Below are positions 44,936-57,229 of a stretch of 64,000 nt of DNA, in pieces (position 1 is the first letter of the stretch; each line of letters opens with the position of its first letter). The stretch comes from Pseudo-nitzschia pungens (taxonomy: Eukaryota > Bacillariophyta > Bacillariophyceae > Bacillariales > Bacillariaceae): NCBI GenBank assembly GCA_037355855.1, contig CM074758.1, positions 841,001 through 905,000 of the forward strand, written 5' to 3'. The notes beneath the pieces were generated by a model. The model saw only the letters and a program-made list of their open reading frames with translations, had not been told where the DNA came from and did not search any database. Both the position numbers and the translations under genes were made by a program.

Positions 44936-45499
44936 GCCTATATTGTGAGCACCTACATATCACGTAAAATCATACTGAGAGCTGATCCTCTATTAGTAAT
45001 ATTAAATGATAATTTAACGTAGACTGCAGCGTTGTAGATCTCCCTTGTAACTCGAATCGTTGTTCACCTACCTACCTTTGTAACTGGATGCGTTGTTGAT
45101 CTCCCTTCATCCCCTACGATCCAAGCCTGTCGTAACTGGATGCGTTGTTGATCTCCCTTCATTCTCTCCAGCAAGCAATCGACAATCTCTACATCAATCG
45201 ACAATCTACAGCAATCGACCATGGGGGAACTACTACTAAATAATACTACTAATAATAATTGATCATACAATTTATTTCTTGTCTTCTTCCTGGCGCTTGC
45301 GCGTCTTGTACCACTGGATCATGTTGGAAGTTGTTGAGATGGTTGAAATATACGGGTTAATAGAAGTGTTACTTTATTGGATTCTATCTTTTACAAAATA
45401 TGAGCCAGGTATTCTCCTCCAATAATCCCAACAGTTGTTGTAAATCACTCCTAAACCTCTCCCTGTCGTAAGCTCGCCAATATCCCTTTTATCACTGCT
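44936..45499. other. Intergenic, no gene seen
   Basis: Apart from the GGATGCGTTGTTGATC duplication and a TACTACTAAATAATAC stretch near 45230, nothing is recognised. Confidence 0.5.
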
Positions 45500-45710
45500 C
45501 TAAGTACCTTCAGTTGGAGAGGCAAACGAGCCGAAGGGATTTTCGTTGGCATCAGCATTGTATCCATTTTCGTCATTCGCATCATCATCTTGTAGAATGA
45601 TGATTTCTCCGTTAGTCGCTTTCGTTGCTCGCATCATTTCCGTTTTCTTGGTCGACAATTCCGGCAACTGCAATGGTGAAGTCATCCGTTTCCGTACTAC
45701 TTCCACTTAC

Positions 45711-45897
45711 GCCGATATTATTGATCTAGTAGAGGACCAGGAACTTGAAGCGCACCTTGAGGAACGTGACGTGCGCCGATATTATTGATCTAGTTGAGGA
45801 CCAGGAACTTGAAGCGCACCTTGAGGAACGTGACCACATCACGTTCCTCAAGGTGCGCTTCAAGTTCCTGGTCCTCAACTAGATCAATAATATCGGC
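45711..45897. repeat. Perfect 58-bp-arm hairpin plus a direct copy
   Basis: Arms 45775-45832 and 45840-45897 are exact reverse complements separated by the 7-nt loop ACCACAT. Each arm begins or ends with GCCGATATTATTGATCTAG. A nearly identical direct copy of the left arm precedes it at 45711-45770 (GTAGAGG for GTTGAGG). The three copies encode LVEDQELEAHLEERD in one orientation. Confidence 0.95.
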
Positions 45898-46009
45898 CTG
45901 GGCACGGGCGACCGCGAGGGCGAAGTGATCCTGGGAAGGTGGGGCAACCGGTAGGGGTTGGGGATTGTTCGACGTTGTCGCGGAAGCCAGGGAGAATCTC
46001 GAGTTGCTG

Positions 46010-47320
46010 GGCAGGGTGCTCGCCCAGCAGAACACGATAATGGAGAAGCTCGAGTTGCACAGCACGACGCTCGCCCAGCAGAGTTATGAATTCTCCGGGA
46101 ATGGCCATCCCGCATTGGGATAGCCATTCCTGGAGAATTCACAACTCTGCACGTCGGATCCCTGGCGAGCGTCGTGCTGTGCAACTCGAGCTTCTCCATT
46201 ATCGTCAAGAGAACCGTGTTCTGCCGGGCGAACACCCTGCCCAGCAACCCCTGGCTTCCGCGACAAAGAACACGATAATGGAGAAGCTCGAGTTGCACAG
46301 CACGACGCTCGCCCAGCAGAGTTATGAACTCTCCGGGAATGGCCATCCCGCATTGGGATAGCCATTCCTGGAGAATTCACAACTCTGCACGTCGGATCCC
46401 TGGCGAGCGTCGTGCTGTGCAACTCGAGCTTCTCCATTATCGTCAAGAGAACCGTGTTCGCCCAGCAGAACACCCTGCTCAGCAACTCGAGCTTCTCCCT
46501 GGCTTCCGCGACAAAGAACACGATAATGGAGAAGCTCGAATTGCTGGGCAGGGTGTTCGCCCAGCAGAACACCCTGCTCAGCAACTCGAGCTTCTCCCTG
46601 GCTTCCGCGACAAAGAACACGATAATGGAGAAGCTCGAGTTGCACAGCACGACGCTCGCCCAGCAGAGTTATGAACTCTCCGGGAATGGCCATCCCGCAT
46701 TGGGATAGCCATTCCTGGAGAATTCACAACTCTGCACGTCGGATCCCTGGCGAGCGTCGTGCTGTGCAACTCGAGCTTCTCCATTATCGTCAAGAGAACC
46801 GTGTTCTGCTGGGCGAACACCCTGCCCAGCAACTCGAGCTTCTCCCTGGCTTCCGCGACAAAGAACACGATAATGGAGAAGCTCGAGTTGCTGGGCAGGG
46901 TGTTCGCCCAGCAGAACACCCTGCTCAGCAACTCGAGCTTCTCCCTGGCTTCCGCGACAAAGAACACGATAATGGAGAAGCTCGAGTTGCACAGCACGAC
47001 GCTCGCCCAGCAGAGTTATGAACTCTCCGGGAATGGCCATCCCGCATTGGGATAGCCATTCCTGGAGAATTCACAACTCTGCACGTCGGATCCCTGGCGA
47101 GCGTCGTGCTGTGCAACTCGAGCTTCTCCATTATCGTCAAGAGAACCGTGTTCTGCTGGGCGAACACCCTGCCCAGCAACTCGAGCTTCTCCCTGGCTTC
47201 CGCGACGAAGAACACGATAATGGAGAAGCTCGAATTGCTGGGCAGGGTGTTCGCCCAGCAGAACACCCTGCTCAGCAACTCGAGCTTCTCCCTGGTTTCC
47301 GCGACAAGGGTAATCAACAA
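46010..47320. repeat. Tandem array of palindromic units (period about 347 bp)
   Basis: The phrase GAGTTATGAA(C/T)TCTCC recurs at 46081, 46319, 46666 and 47013, i.e. spacings of 238, 347 and 347 bp. Each unit is itself an inverted repeat. TCGAGTTGCACAGCACGACG on one side is mirrored by the reverse complement on the other, around a centre GGGAATGGCCATCCCGC...GATAGCCATTCC. Shorter AGAAGCTCGAGTTGCTGGGC inverted copies are nested within. EcoRI-like GAATTC and XhoI-like CTCGAG sites recur. Confidence 0.93.
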
Positions 47321-47611
47321 TTCTTCGGTCGGAGAAGGATTGGGCGGGCGGGTCCCGAGAGGAGCGGCTTGGACGGGGGCGGTGGGTGCCGCCGCATCCG
47401 ATTCTTCGACCTTTGCCTGGGATGATGGACCGTTTGGCACGGCCGGTGATGGGATGGCCATTCCCGGAGAATTGGACGTCGGATCCCTTTCGGTAGAAGA
47501 TGGAAGAATATCCGTTCCGGCCGTTCCTTGACGGGGAGCTTGCGAGGGAGGGGATTCGGAGGCAAAGTTCTTGCCAAGAGCAGAAGGGACGTTCTTGTTG
47601 AAGATCGGCAT

Positions 47612-49196
47612 GGTTTCGAAGCTGAAGCTGATTTGGAGGAAAAAAGTCGGTAGAGGAAGGGGATTTCAGAGCAAATAAATACTTTCAATCGATGGGACTG
47701 AAATATTGTGGTACTGTAATATTGTGGTTTTTATTTTCGTAGATTCTGAAATGTGAGAATTGTGTGTTGATTTTGTTGCGATTTCCGAATGACACGGATT
47801 GTCGTGTTACTACAAAATTCCGGACAGCTGAAAGGAATTCCGTAGTATTAGGAAGGCCGTCCCCCGTGAAGCGAGTTGCGAACACCAAAACTGTGATTTA
47901 AAAAAAAAAGAGTTTCGCAAGGTAATAGTAAGATTTACCGGTACCGGTACTCAAACAAGGGGTTTCCAATCACAAAACAGGATGCTATGAGGCTATAGTA
48001 ACCTTAATTTATTTCTTACACAGAGAGAATTTTTTATTTATGGTGTGTTCACCTTCCCGGCACGTTCGACTTTCTTTCGTCGCGCAGCGGACCGGTCTCG
48101 ATCTCAATTATTGTTATCGGACTCACTCGTAACCTTAATTAATTAAGATAAGTTACCGGTAGTAAAGTTGGAACAAGCTCCGAGAAGAAGAAGAAGAAGA
48201 AGAAGACCGATCGAAGGAAAGATTGTTGTTTTTTGCATGTTTCCGACGTCATAATTTTACTGGACTACCGTACGGTACAATAACCTTTTAATCGTAATTA
48301 CCTGGTAGTAAATCTTACTCGTAACTACTGTAACTTACTCGTATCATCATTCTCATCATCATCATCATCATCATTGTCAAGAACCAATCTGTGCTGTTCT
48401 CGATCGAACATTCTGCATTCCTCCGGACTTTTTCGTCAGCTGTCCCGCAGTCTTTATTCCGTATGCTGTATTCCTACGAGTACGGTAAGGTTACGGTAAG
48501 GGCAAGGTTTACCGTACGGTAATCTTACACGAGTGCATCATCGCAGGAGGCAGGAGGCAAGCGGCAGTCGGGCGAGGCCGAAATCCGTTCTCACCCAAAG
48601 CCCGAAAAGCCCTCCAATGATTTTGAGAATCGAGAATCGAGACTATTCCTTCATTCCCTGCACTTCCATCGAACAGTAATTACGGTACGGTACGGTACGG
48701 TACAGTAGTAACCGTATCGAAACCGGCAACCAAGAACGAGCAGATCGCGTTCGGTTGCACCGATAGGACTGCGATAAGGTACGTTGCACCAGGTGCTCAG
48801 TAGCGTACATCCATCATCAATCCATCGGTCACTCGGTTTTGTTCCGAATTCGCAATCGCAATCGCAATCGCAATCGCAATCGCTCACGGTCACGATTGCA
48901 TTCGCAGTTTCAGTTTCACTTTCAGTTTCGGTCGCGGTCGCAGCAGTCCAAGAGGCACCGCTGCGATTCATTCCCAACCAACGCATCACACCACACACCG
49001 CAGAGTGAAGACCGCAATCGAGCGCGGTAAGTCGAAGCTTTTTTTGTTTTTGTTTTGTTTTTGATTGGTTGATTGATTTTGATTGATTGATTGATTGATC
49101 GATCGAAGCTCAAAGTCACCCCTCGGGTTCGGAACTCGAAACAATCCCAGCACCGAAAACGACACGAGGCACGGAACCGGAAATGTCCAGGAGTGC
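47612..49196. other. Intergenic, dyad- and microsatellite-rich
   Basis: It holds GAAGAAGAAG (48185-48210), a CATCATCAT run (48345-48375), GGTACGGTACGGTACGGTAC (48685-48705), CGCAATCGCAATCG (48850-48885) and TTGATTGATTGATTGATC (49060-49100). GTAAGGTTAC-type words are frequent at 47930-47960, 48125-48165 and 48480-48530. A polar frame at 48784-49008 reads into serine/valine/glutamine repeats and is not convincing. Confidence 0.45.
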
Positions 49197-51535
49197 ATGG
49201 ATTCGAAATTGAAATTGAATTCGAAGTCGAAGTTGAGATTCGAAGGTCGAAGATCGAAGTCGAAGTTGAGATTCGAAGGTCGAGTCGAATTCGAAGTCGA
49301 AGTCGAAGTTGAGATTGAATTCGAAGTTGAATTCGAAGTCGAAATTAAAGTCGAAGTTGAGATTGAAATTAAAGTTGGGATCGAGATCTCAGCCAGCGGA
49401 ATGTCGAATCCGCAAGAATCGTTCCGATTGGAATACATTCCCATGCCGGAAGGTTGCTACGTCTCGAAAGGGCATTGGGCAGAGGAAAGCAACAATGAGA
49501 ATGGCAATGGCAATGAGAATGGCAATGAGAATGGCAATGGCGAGAGAAGCAATCCAATCGATGTCGTTGGTGGGGGTGCATCAAAGGGAAGGGCGAGAAA
49601 CCAAGAGGCACCAAAGGCATTCGCCGAGCAACCCGGGAATGGCAACAATTGCAACTACAACTACAACTATGAGCATGACTATGAGCATGACTATGAGTGC
49701 GACCATGACAACTATGAGTGTGACTCGGGCGATCGCGACGACTGCATGAACATGAACATGAACATGAACGTGAACAACGACGACGACGACGACGTGCTGC
49801 TGACGGATCCCCGGGCACCCATGATGGCCGAAGTCCTCCGGGAGGTCCGGCGCACGGACAACATTCTGGTCACGGAGGTCGGCAAGAACGAGATTGTCTC
49901 GTATCTCAAGTCGGTTTTGTCGTCGTCCAGGTCGGAGTTGGGGTCGGGGTCGGAGTTGGAGTTCGGAGTCCGAGTCGAACGGAGGAACTCGCAACCACGC
50001 CGGGGAAGACGACGGGGACGGGGACGCAACGATCCACGGTTGCGACAACAGCAGCAACTGCAACTACTGCAACTACTGCAACCGCGAATCGGAATCGGAA
50101 TCGGACTGCGACTGGCAGTTCGAGAACGACGCCACCTTTTTCTACGTCATGGAACTCTTCCAGGCCAATGTCATTTGGTTCTTGCGGCACCGGTACTTTG
50201 ATCTGCGGCGAGGCCGGTACAATCCCAGAGACGAGCAGCAGCGGCAGCGGCAGCATGGTGGCAATGCGAGTGGCAGTGGGAGAAACAATGCGAGTGGCAG
50301 CTGCTGGGGAGAAGCCGACATTGTGAGAGACTTTCGGAGCGTCTTTGGATCGGCCGTGGCGTCGCGCTATTTTCCCAGCAAGCGAGCGGTGGTGGAGTAC
50401 TGCTTTCGGGACGAGGCCCGGGCACAGAACAATGTCGGTGGTATCAGTGGTATAAGTGGTAGTATTGGTATTGGTGATTGGTGATGGTGATATTGGTGAT
50501 GGTGATATTGGTGATGGTGATATTGGTGGTGATGGGAATAGTACGGGCGGTGGCGGTGGAAGCAACAGCGGCACTAGCACTAGCACTAGCACTAGCAACA
50601 ACAACAAAACCAACACCGCGGCTGCGCGCAAACCCAGCCGCAATCGCAATCGCAAACCCAAACCCAAGCCCAGCCGCAAGCGCAAACGCTGCGACCGCTC
50701 CTTTTCGACGACGGTCCGGAGGGCCCTGGTCCGCCTCCATCGACGGGCCGGGATCTTTCTGCCCCACACACCGCCCCCCAGGGACTTTCGCCACCACGAG
50801 TACTGGGTCAGCTTGTGGTGGGCCTGTTCCAGCCTGCTGGTCTGGGCGCTCCGGCCCTGCCTGGAAATACTCCGCCTGGTGGAAGGAAGCAGCAGCAGCA
50901 GCAGCAGCAATAGCAGCAATAGCAACAGCAATAGCAGTATCAAGGAGTGTTGTTCGTGCGCGCGGTCCAGGTCCATGTCCATGTCGATGAGAATGTCCAC
51001 GTCGATGTCGATGTCGATGTCGATGTCGAGGTCTTCCCCACAACGTCTACCGAACCAAAGCCAAGCCCAAAGCCAAAGCCAGAGCCAACCATTACTGCAA
51101 CCGCGTCGGTCCGACACGCTCTACCAGAAACAGGATCGGCAGCGACAAGACAACCAGCAACGGCATCTGTTGCAACGGCAGAACCATCCCAATCCCAATC
51201 GCAATACCAATACCAATCGCAATCACCACCTAAACCACCACCAAACCCACCACAAGCGGCAAAAGCTCCGGCATTCCGCCACCGCCGGCGCCACCGCCAC
51301 CGATCCGTTGCTGCTCCGGACCGGCTTTGACAAGCAATCCCGACACGTGGCCAAGATCCCCCTCGCCATGATCCGGCGCGAGATCGGCAAGATGGGACTC
51401 CCCGTGGACCGGGTGCTCATGCACGACGGACCCTGGACGCAGACCAGGGGCATTGGCGCCGGCAATGCCAATGGCATTCACGATTGGAATGGCCTTGGTA
51501 TCGATGGCGACGACGACGTCGATGATGATGATGAC

Positions 51536-51567
<32 letters not shown>

Positions 51568-51652
51568 TGAGGACTACAGGGACTTCACCGACTACATTCG
51601 CAACGGGTCGGGCGAGAGTGTCGAGATCACGGACGAGGACAACGACAACGAG

Positions 51653-51693
<41 letters not shown>

Positions 51694-52276
51694 AAATAAT
51701 GAAAATTATAATGACATTGACAACGAGCACGGCAACAACATCGACGTTGATCCAAGCAGAGGGGAGGGTGACGGCACTGGACAAATGGCTACATTGATCC
51801 AAGGGGAACCAGTCGCGGTCCAACTGCAACCGCAATCGCAACCGCAACCGCAACCGCAATCGCAACCGCAATCGCAACAAAAACCGAGCGAGAGACGGGA
51901 AGAGGATCCTTCCTTAGGGGGACTACGACAACAAGAACAGCAGCAGCATCACCAGCAACAGCAGCAGCAACCCGGTTTTGACGGGACGGAACGGGACCCA
52001 AACGGTGGAAAGAGCATGGCCGGCTCGACCGGGAAAGGAACCGGGCAGAATCGGGAGTCGGGGGATCGCTCACAACCCTTCGAATTACACTACGGCGGCG
52101 AAACAGAGGATGGAACCGGCGCCAAACACGACCGTGATGACGACGATGACGGTGACGGTGACGGTGACGACGGAGAAGAAGAAGAAGAAGAAGAAGAAGA
52201 CGACGACGAGAACGAGATGAACGATTCTTCCTTTTGGTGGGACGAATTCCCTGTCGGCAAGAGGGCTCGGGTGTGA
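49197..52276 (+). CDS. Low-complexity repeat-rich hypothetical protein, exon structure unresolved
   Basis: Three plus-strand frames follow one another. Frame A (ATG 49197, or 49401 MSNPQESFRLEYIPMPEG) holds an EVEVEIE repeat, Asn-Gly runs, and TDPRAPMMAEVLREVRR, to about 49930. Frame B (~50052-50433) has CNYCNYCN, then NDATFFYVMELFQANVIWFL and a Cys/Arg region ending CFRDEARAQNN. Frame C has RRALVRLHRRAGIFLPHTPP, YWVSLWWACSSLLVW, MSMSMR repeats, FDKQSRHVAKIPLAMIRREI, long poly-Asp, PQSQPQ runs, a poly-Glu tract and SSFWWDEFPVGKRARV (stop 52274-52276). An intron 49931-50051 (CCAG|GTCGGAG...AACAG) would join A to B. B to C needs either an intron such as 50434-50668 or loss of one base in the GGTGAT repeat. 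The complex segments between repeats suggest a real gene. Function unknown. Confidence 0.5.
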
Positions 52277-55081
52277 TTGATGGTCGTCATGCCATGCTAT
52301 GCCATGCCATGCCATGCCATGTCATTTCGTGCCGTGCAATGGGATTGGCACAACGACACTCGGCGACCAGGAGAACCCGCAGCGCCGTGCCGAGCCGAGC
52401 CGAGCCACGAACGATCGATAGCGGCATGAGTGTGGTTACCGCATCGGCTCGGGAGGGGACGATTGCTGCGCTCGCTTGACACCGCGGCACAGTTGGGAGG
52501 GGGGGGGGGGGTGTTTCTGCTGGGGGGATTCTGCAATTCGGAGCGATACGATGCGATACGATGCGATCCGAAGCAAATGGAATCAAACCAAATCGAACGA
52601 GATCGAATCGAACGAGATCGAATAATACCAAACGTCTAAACGGGAAACGGAATGCTATGGAATGCATTCTATCGATCCATTGGGGGGAAACGGCAGGACT
52701 AGACTTGGAACCGAACACACCTCGATCTATGGTTGGAATCACGAACTACACGAGAGGATTGCCACTACGAGTACCGTACCAACTACAGAACAATTCGCTT
52801 CATCGTGAAAACCATTGTTGGATTCACACACTGCAGTACGAGTACGACAAATACGATAGGTCCGCAATACCAAGTACTGGTAACCTTACTGGTACTGGTA
52901 TTCAACAAAAGACAACATCATGGTGACAAAAGACTCCGTCGGCAGCAAATTTCGTCTCCGTGAATGAGCGGTGATGTAATGGCAGTGCTCGTACTCGTTG
53001 TCCTGGGCAAGATAATCTTGAGTACTGGGAAGTCGCAACCATCATTGTGTCGAGTGACTTACGTACGTAACCTTACCGCACGAGTGCAATACACCATGTT
53101 GTGAAGAAGAAAGAATAATAGGAATACGTGCTAGTACGGTAACTTACGGTAGAGTAACTTACGAAATCTTATCGGAACGAGTTCCAAAAATAACTCTTAC
53201 CGTTGACGGGAAGGAGCTTGGGTCGGATCGGAAGATGATACGCAAGTACGGTTGTTACAATGTCACCAAAACAGCAAGGTTCTTAGTTCCTATGAATACC
53301 GAAGAGTCTTTTCCATTGTTTCGCCTAATTTCTGCCCAAACTACTCGTACTTGTACTTACAAGACTGTACGAGTGCCACGCCAGCACGGGCCGTCGAACA
53401 TGAGAGTCCAACATTGTTCATTGCGAGGTGCGTGTGTACCAGGTAAGGTTATCCTCACACACGGATCATTTGCACCCTTTGCAGGTCAATGCGTCTACGA
53501 CTTGGTTCAGTTGCAACCGGTGCTACCGTACTATTGGTTGGGGGCAGCAGGTGTACCGGTAGACATCTGCTCGATCAACGGCCATATGTTTCACGACTAA
53601 GTTACCGTACACGAATACTAATGTCATTACACATACGTAACTTACTTCGTAAGTGTTTCCTACTCGTACGGTACGTCTTGGAGGTGGCCACTGCTGGATC
53701 TTATGGGCGATCATCGTTTAATGAGTGCTTTGGGGTAAGAAATGAGTTGTCTCACTGTGAATCCACGTACGGTATATATTGCCCGAATACTGCAATACAA
53801 ATGGGATTGGTTTCCGTCCTTCCATTTTGAAGCAGAGGACCCGAGTGCTTTGGGGCTACGATCTCCGCTTCCGGCAGCTTACCTAAGATCTTACGGATTT
53901 TTCCCAAATTCTTAACTTTTGTACCGGTACATGTAGCATAGTTGTAGTCGAGAAAGCATTGAGTCACGAGCTGCACATCACCATTTCCCCATTTCCGAAA
54001 AGGAAAGCCTTTGGGATGATTCCGGGATTAGACCGAAGTCCCTTCACTCACGAATATAACGTCATCCGTCATCCACTCCGTGCGTCGGAGCGGTCCCAAA
54101 AACTTCTACGAGAAGAACCTCGCAATGCCCGGGGATGAGAACCCAAAAATTCTGACGAGTCGAAGGAAGAACGTATTCCATGCTTGAAGCCTAATTCAAG
54201 AACACGTATACAAATGCAGTGAAATTTCATAAGACACTTAGAGAGGCGTGACATTACTATCCATATGGATATTGTTTTTAAAGCGGATGTCATTGTACCT
54301 CTGTGGATAAATTGCGAAGAATCGCCTTCTCTTTTGGGGCAAGCGAGGTCCGTTTTCCATTCGAAAAGTATGATTGGTCAGAAATTCGCGTGTGTGGCGC
54401 ATCACGATTGGATGGTCGTCACACGGGAATCACCATGCCATAGAGGCCAATCGAAACCTACCGCTACTGCTACCAAACCAACTGAAAAATTAGGGATTAA
54501 TAGTTGTTGTTGTTGCTTTTCATAAAGCTCTACAAATTTGTACGACAACCCGCGCATTGGAGGCAGCGCTGAACATATGAAAAAATTCCCGCATCATACA
54601 TCACAAACGGCCCCTTCATTTTGGGAAGAAAACTCCAAAATCTACCGGCAGTATTCACGTATTTCCATTCGCCACATCACATTCCGAATTGAATACGGGT
54701 CCTTTTCAAACTCTTTCGAACAATCAATCACATCTGGATCTTGAGTGATAAGGGCAATCCAGACAGCAGAAGAATCACGCCAAAGTACCCGAAGAGAAAA
54801 ACTTGGACAGCACAGTGACACGCATAAAGCTTTTCGATACACTTGTGCTTGTACTTCTACTTGTACATCTAATTATCTTGCGCTCGTTTCATCAACAGGG
54901 ACAGGCAGCAACCGATAATCAATCTTCCTTGACAGAACAATCACTTCTACTATTCTGTTCTCATAAATCACCTCCGAGGTAATACCAAAGTCAAAACAAT
55001 TGTTTCTTTTCCCAAAGAAACAGCAAACGACGACATCCCGTACCTCATACTTTCTGTCCCACACAGACCAAAACGATCAAC
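52277..55081. other. Intergenic, no gene recognised
   Basis: It holds a CCATGCCATGCCATGCCATG run (52290-52320), a G-run of about 12 near 52499-52511, ATCGAATCGAACGAGATCG repeats (52590-52625), and GTAACCTTAC/GTAACTTACGG words near 53060-53170 and 53630-53660. Frames of up to 120 codons occur but lack recognisable features. The last ~60 bases form the leader of the next gene. Confidence 0.4.
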
Positions 55082-57229
55082 ATGTCGACTGCCTTGAAGC
55101 TTTCGGTCTTGGCCCAACGCCACGCGGGGCGCGTCAACCCCCTTCGTTCGCTGGCATCTACCGCTTCCTCGTCGAACTCCATCGTCTTTCACCTGACGTC
55201 GCTTGACAGAGATGACAACAGCACCTCTCAACGACGAGCCTTTTCCATCAAGATCCCCAATGCGGCATCTTCTACCTTCCGAAAGAACGCCGCCCTTCCT
55301 CCCATCGACATTGTCTCCAAGTCGCAAAAGCAATCCGCCTCCACCAAGGCCGCCTCGGACGAGGCCGAAAACGACACTCCCTCCAAGGCTCCCGTCCGAA
55401 AGGCCGCCTCGGATGAATCCAGCAGCATGGACATTCTCGGGTTCGGCAAATTGGTTCCCGAGTGGAAGAGAATGTTCGACAAGGAGACGCTCTTCACCGA
55501 CATTTCGGCCGGTATCACCGTCGGATGCATCGCCGTGCCCCTCAACCTGGCCATCGCCCTGGCCTCCGGTGTTCCCGCCGAGGTCGGATTGGTGACGGCT
55601 GCCGTTTCGGGAGTTGCCGCCGGACTCATGGGAGGTACCACCCTCGCCGTCACCGGTCCCGCCGCCGCCATTTCTCTGCTGGTTGTGGGCGCCGTCGAGC
55701 AGCACGGAATCGAAGCTCTGCCGCTTATTACCCTGGGTTGCGGTGCCCTCCAATTCGCCTCGGGAGCCACCAAGCTCGGTGTCGTCGCCAAGCTCTGTCC
55801 CGTCAGTGTCATTGCCGGATTCACAACCGGTGTCGGTACCCTCATTCTGACCAACCAGCTTCCCAAGGCGCTGGGCATGACCGCCCCCTCCGGATTGAAC
55901 CCGATCGAATTGCTGGGATTCATTGGCGAGCACTTTGCCGCCCACGCGAACCCGACCTCCGCAGCTCTCGCCGCCGGAACTTCCGCCGCCATGTTCTTGC
56001 TCCCCAAGGTTCACCCGAAGATGCCATCGGCGCTCGTGGCCGTTGGCGGTGCAACCGTTGCTACCCACGCGTTTGGATTGGACGTCGCGCTCATCGGAAC
56101 CATTCCCTCCGGCCTCGAAGCCTTCCAGTTCGCGATGCCCGTCTTGCCTTCCATGGACGCTCTCCCCTCGCTCGCGGCCACCACCTTTTTGATCTACAGC
56201 ATGACCTCCGTGGAATCTCTCCTGAGTTGCGCCGCCCTCGAAAAGATGAAGAAGACCCCCTACAAGTACAACCCCGACCAGGAACTCATCGGACAGGGTT
56301 TGGGTAACATTGGATCGGCCTTGTTCATGGGTATGCCCGTCACCTCCGTCATTGCCCGATCGTCCCTGAACGTCCGTCTGAATGCCAGCACCCGTCTGCC
56401 GGCATTGATCCAGTCCGGATTCGTGTTCTCGAGCGTCGTCTTTATGTCTTCCACCATTTCTATGGTTCCCATGCCCGCACTCAGTGGAGTCCTCATCACC
56501 ACCGGCATGGGAATGCTGAACCCCGCCGAATTGAAGCACTGCACCGCCGTTCAGAAATCCGACTTTGTTCCGTTCGGAGCCACCATTGCCGGCATGGTCA
56601 CCATGGGACTCGCCGAGGGCATCGGAATCGGTTGCGCCACCGCGATCGGAATGAACGCCTACCAGACCTACGCCAACAACGCCGCGGCCGCCTCCAAGGA
56701 CGCCCAATCCGACAGCAAGATGAAGGCCTTTGAATTGATCCAGCTCCCGGCCGGAACCGAGGAACAAAAATCGTCCGATGCCATGATCTGGGAATCTCGA
56801 TGCGGGAGCCAGCTCCCGGTCAACCTCGACGCGCGCGGAATGCACACCATGACCGCCGCCAGCGGAGAAAAGACCTTTGCCGACAGCGACGACGCCAAGA
56901 TGATCGCTTCCGCCGTCCAGGATCCCACCAAGAACACCGTCTGGCAACTGAACGGACCGGTCAACTTCTTGTCCATGTTCGAGATCGACAACATGATCAA
57001 GAAGATCGAGGGACGCGACGAGATTGTTGACTCGATCGTTCTCGACATGCAGGGAGTCACCATGGTCGAATTCACCGGTGCCGAGGAACTCGTCGCCCGA
57101 CTCATCGAGGCCAGCGACGAACACGGAAGCTGCCCCATCCAGATGATCAACCTCACGCCGGAAATCGAGAAGGCCCTGAACCAATGCGACCCCAAGGGAC
57201 GCATCGCTCGCGTTTCCTACCGTCAATAA
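55082..57229 (+). CDS. SulP/SLC26-family anion transporter with STAS domain
   Basis: A single exon encodes 715 aa. SulP proteins carry sulfate, bicarbonate or other anions across membranes; the substrate here cannot be told. The first ~110 residues are Ser/Ala/Arg-rich with few acids (RHAGRVNPLRSLASTASSS), like an organelle targeting sequence, possibly mitochondrial. The transmembrane core starts near LFTDISAGITVGCIAVPLNL and includes GGTTLAVTGPAAAISLLV, AGFTTGVGTLILTNQLP, and the SulP-type stretch LIGQGLGNIGSALFMGMPVT with ARSSLNVRLNASTRL. The C-terminal ~150 residues form a STAS domain (VWQLNGPVNFLSMFEIDNM, SIVLDMQGVTMVEFTGAEEL). Start ATG 55082 has the context atcaacATGtcg. Strong third-position C/G bias suggests high expression and explains the 802-codon antisense frame. 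Confidence 0.92.
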   Translation: MSTALKLSVLAQRHAGRVNPLRSLASTASSSNSIVFHLTSLDRDDNSTSQRRAFSIKIPNAASSTFRKNAALPPIDIVSKSQKQSASTKAASDEAENDTPSKAPVRKAASDESSSMDILGFGKLVPEWKRMFDKETLFTDISAGITVGCIAVPLNLAIALASGVPAEVGLVTAAVSGVAAGLMGGTTLAVTGPAAAISLLVVGAVEQHGIEALPLITLGCGALQFASGATKLGVVAKLCPVSVIAGFTTGVGTLILTNQLPKALGMTAPSGLNPIELLGFIGEHFAAHANPTSAALAAGTSAAMFLLPKVHPKMPSALVAVGGATVATHAFGLDVALIGTIPSGLEAFQFAMPVLPSMDALPSLAATTFLIYSMTSVESLLSCAALEKMKKTPYKYNPDQELIGQGLGNIGSALFMGMPVTSVIARSSLNVRLNASTRLPALIQSGFVFSSVVFMSSTISMVPMPALSGVLITTGMGMLNPAELKHCTAVQKSDFVPFGATIAGMVTMGLAEGIGIGCATAIGMNAYQTYANNAAAASKDAQSDSKMKAFELIQLPAGTEEQKSSDAMIWESRCGSQLPVNLDARGMHTMTAASGEKTFADSDDAKMIASAVQDPTKNTVWQLNGPVNFLSMFEIDNMIKKIEGRDEIVDSIVLDMQGVTMVEFTGAEELVARLIEASDEHGSCPIQMINLTPEIEKALNQCDPKGRIARVSYRQ

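Larger units (their letters stand above)
45500..47611 (-). pseudogene. Hypothetical protein gene disrupted by fold-back duplications
   Basis: On the minus strand a plausible N-terminus starts at ATG 47611 (MPIFNKNVPSALGKNFASES), Pro/Ser-rich, then enters a coiled-coil-like stretch TEELLITLVAETREKLELLSRVF. Candidate C-terminal pieces follow near 45.9 kb (LPVAPPSQDHFALAVARAQ, IIDLVEDQELEAHLEERD) and at 45706-45500 (ATNGEIIILQDDDANDENG...SFASPTEGT). Between them the EKLELL segment has been copied several times in both orientations. No single frame connects the two ends, and both strands show mirror-image open frames. It could be a spliced low-complexity gene, but a rearranged gene or pseudogene is more likely. 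Function unknown. Confidence 0.4.

Noticed and set aside
44256..44948. 230-codon frame (SKPVVCSFQPLRSKRT)
   Set aside because: Repeat-unit translation of the GATCC minisatellite.
46084..47055. Multiple 90-190-codon frames on both strands in the palindromic array
   Set aside because: They are copies of each other created by inverted duplication, not independent genes.
49906..51117. 403-codon minus-strand frame rich in Leu and Val
   Set aside because: Complement of Gln/Asp/Asn-rich repeats of the plus-strand gene. The poly-Leu run comes from CAG repeats.
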